DNA of 20,080 nt from Bacteroidales bacterium (GTDB lineage: Bacteria; Bacteroidota; Bacteroidia; Bacteroidales; ML635J-15). Under the pieces are notes generated by a model, which was not told the origin of the DNA, did not search any database, and worked only from the letters and a program-made list of their open reading frames with translations. This document shows positions 15,923 through 20,080 of this stretch, piece by piece. Where the stretch lies: NCBI GenBank assembly GCA_023228725.1, contig JALOAQ010000053.1, positions 1-20,080 of the forward strand, read 5' to 3'. The stretch's first letter is position 1. Each line of letters opens with the position of its first letter. A program made the position numbers and the translations under genes.

Positions 15923-15946
15923 CAAATTTACAATAATTTATTGTAA
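15923..15946 (-). promoter_or_regulatory. Candidate mreB promoter box with overlapping palindrome
   Basis: On the minus strand a -7 match TAAATTTG lies at 15923-15930. It overlaps a perfect palindrome at 15928-15946: TTACAATAA, one central T, TTATTGTAA. No good -33 TTTG is present at 19 nt. The palindrome occupies the spacer, where a regulator could bind, and lies about 55-75 bp before the mreB start. AT-rich palindromes can arise by chance. Confidence 0.4.
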
Positions 15947-16102
15947 CTAGGCAGATTCAATAATCAAAAATTTTTTATCAAAGTTCAAATTGTTTATTTT
16001 TCTATTTTTTTAATCCACTAAAATAGGGATGAAATCAGTAAGCCAAGCTTTATTTAAATTAAAAGTATATTTTTGTAGCAGTTAAATTAGTTTTCAATTA
16101 TC

Positions 16103-16118
16103 ATAGGTGGATAGTTTT
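16103..16118 (+). repeat. Boundary repeat, copy 2
   Basis: ATAGGTGGATAGTTTT is identical and in the same orientation to the copy at 3288-3303, followed by GGAATATTAT where copy 1 has ATATTAT. It lies 20 bp beyond the stop of the res gene, between the restriction cassette and the mre operon. Confidence 0.7.
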
Positions 16119-16138
16119 GGAATATTATATACATATTT

Positions 16139-18694
16139 CTATTCGTTTAAAGTTTTTTCTAATATTGCTTTAAATTCGTTTTCGTTGTTATAATTGTAAA
16201 ATGGAACTGCTGTTATCAAATAAGTGTCCGTATGGATTTTGATATTCTTTTGTTTTGCTCTTATTTCTTTCAAAAAGTCTTCTTTCCATTTGTCGTGTCC
16301 TTTTAAATGCTCTCCTTTTGGTTCTATAAAAACTTGAAAAGTTATTTGTTCATTATCTCTTTGTTTGCAGAATAATAAAAAGTCAGGTTCAAATGCACGT
16401 CCTAGTTTATCGAAGATTTTAATTTCTCTTTCGTTACGAATTAAGTAAATTTCCTCAAATTTTTGATTAAGCTCGTCAAATCGTCTTGAAAATAGTTCTA
16501 CAAATTTCTTTTCTTCACTTGTTCCATAATTAGCATTGTAAACATACCAAGGCTCATTTGCTAGAAATGTTTCTTGACCGTTTGCCCGTTCGCTGTATTT
16601 ATTAACTCTAATTTCTTTGTCCTTAAATACTTTGTGAATCGGTTCTTGGATATAGTCTGAACCTTCGTATTCGGTTGAGTTACTTTTTATATCTGCTTCA
16701 ATGTTTTGCAAAAGTCCGTTTAAGGCTTGTAAATAGTCGAAATGGTTAATTTCTTTTAGACGCTTAGCTGTTCCTCTAAATGTAATTTCTAAACCTGCCA
16801 AAAAGTCTGGGCTGTCAATAAAATTGGAAAGTGAGCTTACATTTGGGAAGTAATGCGATACGTTGTTGAAATGGAAAAATGGGTTTTTGCTTAAAGCAAA
16901 TTGAATGATGTTTTTGGGAATAGTGACAAGTTTTACATCTTTGGATTTAACAATTTCATGCTCTGAAATGGGACTTTCTAACTCAAATCCCAATGCAAGC
17001 GACATTCTTCCTACACCAGATGATAAAGTGTGGGAATAGTTGGTTTTCTTTACTCCTAAATCGGCAAATGATTTGATATTATCAAAACTTTTGGAAATTT
17101 TTTTGTTATAGAAAACCTGCCCATCTCTGTAAAAATCTGTTTTCTTGAATTCAGGTTTTAAAAACAGTTCGAGTTGAACCAAGTTTGCATCATCTTCATA
17201 AATGCCTGTGTCCACAAGAGCTTTCTTCAATTCTGAAATATAACGGCTATCTTCCTTGGTGTGATAATACAATTCTTCCAAGATTTTTAAATCATTGGAA
17301 ATATCATTATCAAATTTTCGGGTAAACTTATCTTGTCCTTCTTCTAATGCAAATGGATAATATCTTGCACCACGACCAATTAACTGGGCTTCTGAAAGTG
17401 TGGTTTTCCCTGGCTTTCCGTCTTTTCCATCTCGGTCTTCGTAAAGGCGAACAATATCAAATAAATTTAAAACATCCCAACCTTCGTTCAGCTTTTGAAC
17501 GGCAAAAATGGCACGGATTGGATTGTTTTCATCTTCCAAGGTATTGAGCAAGATTTGATTTTGTTCAGCTTCTGCATCATTATTGGCACTCAAACAGTTT
17601 TCAAATTTAAAATTGGCTTGAATGCGTTTTACTATTTCATTGGCTGAAATGTCTTTTGCTTCAAAAAATAGGAAAGCCTTTTGCACGATTGGAACAGTAG
17701 AAGTTTTTTGAATTTTCTCTACCATTGCCACTGAAAAATCATCAATCAGTTGATGAAAATTCTCTTTATTTTGTTCTGATTCTTTGATTGTTCTTTTTGC
17801 TTTGAATAGAATTACAGGTTTCAAATTGATATTATTCAAAGTTGCCAATTCCTGACGATACAAATTCAAAATCAAAGCCTGAATAATTCTGTCTTGTTCA
17901 TCATAGAGTGAACGGATAAGGTTAATTTCTTTGGAGTATTTGTCGTTTCGAAATTCGGCAAGATCGTATTTGAAAATTACCCTATCCTGATAATGTCTAA
18001 TTAATTCTTTTGCGTTGGTATCTATGGTTGCGGTAAACTCCAACAAGATATTTTCAAAATTAGAGTCGTGAATTTTCTTTACGGTGTCTTCCCAACTGCC
18101 AAACAGATTGCCCGATTTTGTACCTGCCACCAAGTGGTGAGCTTCATCAGCAATCAAAACCAATTTTTTATCCTTAAAATCTTCGTAGGTTACGCTGTTT
18201 TCTTTAGTGTTGTTCAAGTCAATATGAAGCTGTTGAATGGTGGTAAACTTCAAGTTGATATTCTGATTGTCGGCTTCTTCAAAGTTGTCAATCTCTTTGA
18301 TTAGCACTTCTTTTCCATCAATTATAATTTTATTCTTGAACAAGTATTTTGAAGCCTGTGGATTGAGAAAATTATCCTTGGTTTTTTGAATGATATTGTT
18401 GCTGTTGACAAAGAACAGAAAGTTACGATGCCCTTTTTGATAAAGATGCAAGAGCAAACCTGCCATTATCAAAGTTTTTCCACTTCCTGTTGCCATGTTA
18501 TAAAGTAAGTGGTAGGGTCTTTTGGGCTTACCATCAAAATTTTCAGAATCGCATAGAATGAAACGCTGAAATGCTTCGATTTGGTAGGGGCGTACATTAA
18601 ATTTCAGATTGCCGAGAATCGTTTCTGGTACAATAACTTCGCTCAGCGTCCGTTTCCCAAACTCTTGAATCAATATATCATATAAAAATGCCAT
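16139..18694 (-). CDS. res: Type III restriction enzyme, Res helicase-nuclease subunit
   Basis: An 851-residue superfamily 2 helicase with a nuclease end, which with Mod cleaves unmethylated DNA after ATP-driven communication between sites. Helicase motifs in order: VRPYQIEAF (34-42), Walker A MATGSGKT (67-74), Walker B DEAH (183-186), TAT (221-223), LNEGWDVLNL (402-411) and QLIGRGARYYP (437-447). Near the C-terminus a PD-(D/E)xK core is visible: FEPDFLLF (Pro770, Asp771) and FIEPKGEH (Glu791, Lys793). All key residues are present, so it looks active. Length is somewhat below EcoP15I Res (about 970). Its ATG overlaps the stop of the Bro/DinD-like gene by one base. By eye the gene is less AT-rich than the mre block, which suggests transfer. 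Confidence 0.93.
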   Translation of the reverse strand: MAFLYDILIQEFGKRTLSEVIVPETILGNLKFNVRPYQIEAFQRFILCDSENFDGKPKRPYHLLYNMATGSGKTLIMAGLLLHLYQKGHRNFLFFVNSNNIIQKTKDNFLNPQASKYLFKNKIIIDGKEVLIKEIDNFEEADNQNINLKFTTIQQLHIDLNNTKENSVTYEDFKDKKLVLIADEAHHLVAGTKSGNLFGSWEDTVKKIHDSNFENILLEFTATIDTNAKELIRHYQDRVIFKYDLAEFRNDKYSKEINLIRSLYDEQDRIIQALILNLYRQELATLNNINLKPVILFKAKRTIKESEQNKENFHQLIDDFSVAMVEKIQKTSTVPIVQKAFLFFEAKDISANEIVKRIQANFKFENCLSANNDAEAEQNQILLNTLEDENNPIRAIFAVQKLNEGWDVLNLFDIVRLYEDRDGKDGKPGKTTLSEAQLIGRGARYYPFALEEGQDKFTRKFDNDISNDLKILEELYYHTKEDSRYISELKKALVDTGIYEDDANLVQLELFLKPEFKKTDFYRDGQVFYNKKISKSFDNIKSFADLGVKKTNYSHTLSSGVGRMSLALGFELESPISEHEIVKSKDVKLVTIPKNIIQFALSKNPFFHFNNVSHYFPNVSSLSNFIDSPDFLAGLEITFRGTAKRLKEINHFDYLQALNGLLQNIEADIKSNSTEYEGSDYIQEPIHKVFKDKEIRVNKYSERANGQETFLANEPWYVYNANYGTSEEKKFVELFSRRFDELNQKFEEIYLIRNEREIKIFDKLGRAFEPDFLLFCKQRDNEQITFQVFIEPKGEHLKGHDKWKEDFLKEIRAKQKNIKIHTDTYLITAVPFYNYNNENEFKAILEKTLNE

Positions 18695-19530
18695 TATTCT
18701 ATTTCGTTGTTTTTAGGAGGTAAAATATTTTTTGCATTTAATTTAGTTATCACTCTTTTTCCTGTTTTTTCTTCAATTTCTTTTCTTGTGTTTCCGGCAA
18801 TACGCCCACCTTGTTGTGCTATTTTTTTGTTTTCAGCAAATGTTTTTGGCTTCTTTTCTTTGCTTATTTCTGTGGTAGTGGCTTCTGCCAACATATTGAG
18901 TACCAATTCTAAATTACTCATATTATCTCTAAGGTTTTCTTTTTTAAGATTTTTAAAATTCTTATATTGTTTTACTGAAAAGCCACTCCACGCCTTGGTG
19001 ATTTCATCGGTAAGAATAGCATATTCTTGTCCCTTTTTGACACCTCTATTTTCCCACTCATCGGTTAGCTCTTTTCGTACTTCTATGCTTTTTAAACGTT
19101 GGTTTATCCACTCTTTACTGTAACCTTTTTTAAGATAGGTTTCCATAAGACGATCTATTCCTTTTTCAGGATCTTCTATTTCATCTATTCGTTCCCTTGC
19201 AACTTTTGCAATCCACAGTTTAAATGGTTCTGCTTTTGGCGATGGAACAGATTGGATAAGGCGAAAAAGTTGTTCTGTATCAGCCACATCGGTCATCCGC
19301 ATTTTCCCGTCAGCGGCTTGCATTTTCAAACCGTGAAGATTTGTCACGGTTTCATTTCCTTCAGCTTTAAGTCTCTGTTTTAGTTTACGCCAATAAGCGG
19401 CCACATCCACGCTTCCTGTCAATATCTGCAATACATCTACTACAGAGAAATACCATTTTTCTTCAGTCTCATTCCAAGCGGTACGCACTTTTTTATCTTC
19501 AAATATTTTTAGAGCCTGCTTTTGAGTCAT
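18694..19530 (-). CDS. Bro-N/DinD-like protein encoded inside the type III R-M operon
   Basis: A 278-residue soluble protein. Residues 10-110 match the Bro-N (phage antirepressor-type) pattern: KVRTAWNETEEKWYFSVVDV, LTGSVDVAAYWRKLKQRL, the ADGKMRMTDVADTEQLFRLI segment and SPKAEPFKLWIAKV. Residues 165-262 resemble the C-terminal part of DinD-type proteins (NLKKENLRDNMSNLELVLNMLAEA, FAENKKIAQQGGRIAGNTRKEIEEKTG). Family knowledge: Bro-N proteins bind DNA and often come from phages; E. coli DinD is SOS-induced and inhibits RecA filaments. The gene starts 4 bp after the mod stop and overlaps res by one base, so it is made with the restriction enzyme. A regulatory or anti-recombination role in restriction is inference; the biochemical function here is unknown. 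Confidence 0.8.
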   Translation of the reverse strand: MTQKQALKIFEDKKVRTAWNETEEKWYFSVVDVLQILTGSVDVAAYWRKLKQRLKAEGNETVTNLHGLKMQAADGKMRMTDVADTEQLFRLIQSVPSPKAEPFKLWIAKVARERIDEIEDPEKGIDRLMETYLKKGYSKEWINQRLKSIEVRKELTDEWENRGVKKGQEYAILTDEITKAWSGFSVKQYKNFKNLKKENLRDNMSNLELVLNMLAEATTTEISKEKKPKTFAENKKIAQQGGRIAGNTRKEIEEKTGKRVITKLNAKNILPPKNNEIE

Positions 19531-19534
19531 AATA

Positions 19535-20080
19535 TTACTTAATTTGATAAAAATCTTTACTTACTTTCTTTTCTTCTTCGGTGCAAGCAAAATCTGCATC
19601 GTTTAAAGAAGAAAGATTGACATACAATTGGTTTTTATCCAATAAACCCACCAATGTTTCCTTTTGCATCTCCAGTGTAAATTGCTTAAATTCTGCAATG
19701 GAATTATCAAACTCCTGCAAATCAATACTGTATTTAAAGAAAGATTTTTCTTTCATCTGCTCCCAAATCTGCAACAGAGCTTCTGTATCTTTGGCTTCTT
19801 CAATTTGTTCAATAAAGGTTTGATTGTGTTTTTTAAGTTCGAGATAAACAAAATCTCCGTTGTTATTTTGTTCTATTATCTTCTGAATTCGTTTTGAAGT
19901 TACCGTTTCAATGTAGTCTAACTGTTCTGTAATTATAAACTGACGATTGCCATCATCTTCTTTGTTCAATTCTAAAACAGCGTGCGCTGTGGTTCCGCTA
20001 CCACCGAAGAAATCAAGAACTATATCATTTGCCTGTGAATCAGTGAATATTTCAACAGCATCTTTGACAGTGTAGATAGA
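19535..20080 (-). CDS. mod: Type III DNA adenine methyltransferase Mod, C-terminal part (cut by window edge)
   Basis: The minus-strand frame is open to the right edge; 181 residues plus the stop are visible. The AdoMet-binding motif I appears as LDFFGGSGTTAHAVLELNKEDDGNRQFI at the start of the fragment. Motif I lying near the C-terminus, after the (unseen) DPPY motif and target-recognition domain, is the beta-class order of type III Mod proteins. The following tail (EQLDYIETVTSKRIQKII) is also Mod-like. Mod gives the sequence specificity and adds the protective N6-methyl group, and is needed by Res for cleavage. The internal Met at 19969 is not the real start. Genes follow in the order mod, Bro/DinD-like, res. 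Confidence 0.9.
   Translation of the reverse strand, partial: SIYTVKDAVEIFTDSQANDIVLDFFGGSGTTAHAVLELNKEDDGNRQFIITEQLDYIETVTSKRIQKIIEQNNNGDFVYLELKKHNQTFIEQIEEAKDTEALLQIWEQMKEKSFFKYSIDLQEFDNSIAEFKQFTLEMQKETLVGLLDKNQLYVNLSSLNDADFACTEEEKKVSKDFYQIK

Noticed and set aside
18707..19897. Several plus-strand reading frames opposite the Bro/DinD-like and mod genes
   Set aside because: They are antisense shadows of well-supported minus-strand genes and lack domain features.

Overview
The window is very AT-rich and reads as a chromosome piece of a member of the Bacteroidota, possibly a Bacteroidales-like or related uncultured lineage. Support comes from an UpxY-type NusG paralogue, TAnnTTTG promoter boxes, starts with A-rich leaders rather than Shine-Dalgarno sites, 'SC' lipoboxes, an FSQ-type signal peptide end, and the order mreB-mreC-mreD-mrdA(PBP2)-rodA. 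The exact taxon cannot be fixed from the sequence alone.

Region 1 (1-3348) is a loosely packed accessory region, all on the minus strand. It holds a GTG-started UpxY/NusG-like antiterminator behind a promoter match and a leader of about 200 nt, and an AbiEi-like (DUF6088) antitoxin without its usual AbiEii toxin, whose promoter carries a perfect 13-bp inverted repeat. Then come a small HTH protein fused in frame to a bacteriocin-like double-glycine peptide, and a CPBP (CAAX-like) intramembrane protease cut by the left edge. The non-coding stretches hold a 16-bp tandem repeat and a hairpin.

Region 2 (3349-15871) is a compact housekeeping block. On the minus strand, an outer-membrane-like protein is followed by an Xaa-Pro aminopeptidase. 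Divergent from them, a plus-strand operon encodes peroxiredoxin Bcp, RecA, a TPR lipoprotein and a lipoprotein S9 peptidase. Convergent with that, ending 6 bp away, is the minus-strand rod-shape operon mreB-mreC-mreD-PBP2-rodA, which builds the elongasome (actin-like scaffold, membrane linkers, transpeptidase and SEDS glycosyltransferase).

Region 3 (16103-20080) is a defence cassette on the minus strand: the C-terminal part of a type III DNA methyltransferase (Mod, cut by the right edge), a Bro-N/DinD-like protein, and a complete type III restriction subunit (Res). Junctions are 4 bp or overlapping.

A 16-bp sequence, extendable to about 27 bp with a 3-nt indel, occurs once at each edge of the housekeeping block (3288-3303 and 16103-16118), in the same orientation, where the accessory regions begin. 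The most interesting leads are the HTH-GG peptide-CPBP locus, the Bro/DinD gene inside the type III R-M operon, the palindromic promoter of the orphan antitoxin, and this paired boundary repeat. No tRNA, rRNA, CRISPR array or intact transposase was recognised.
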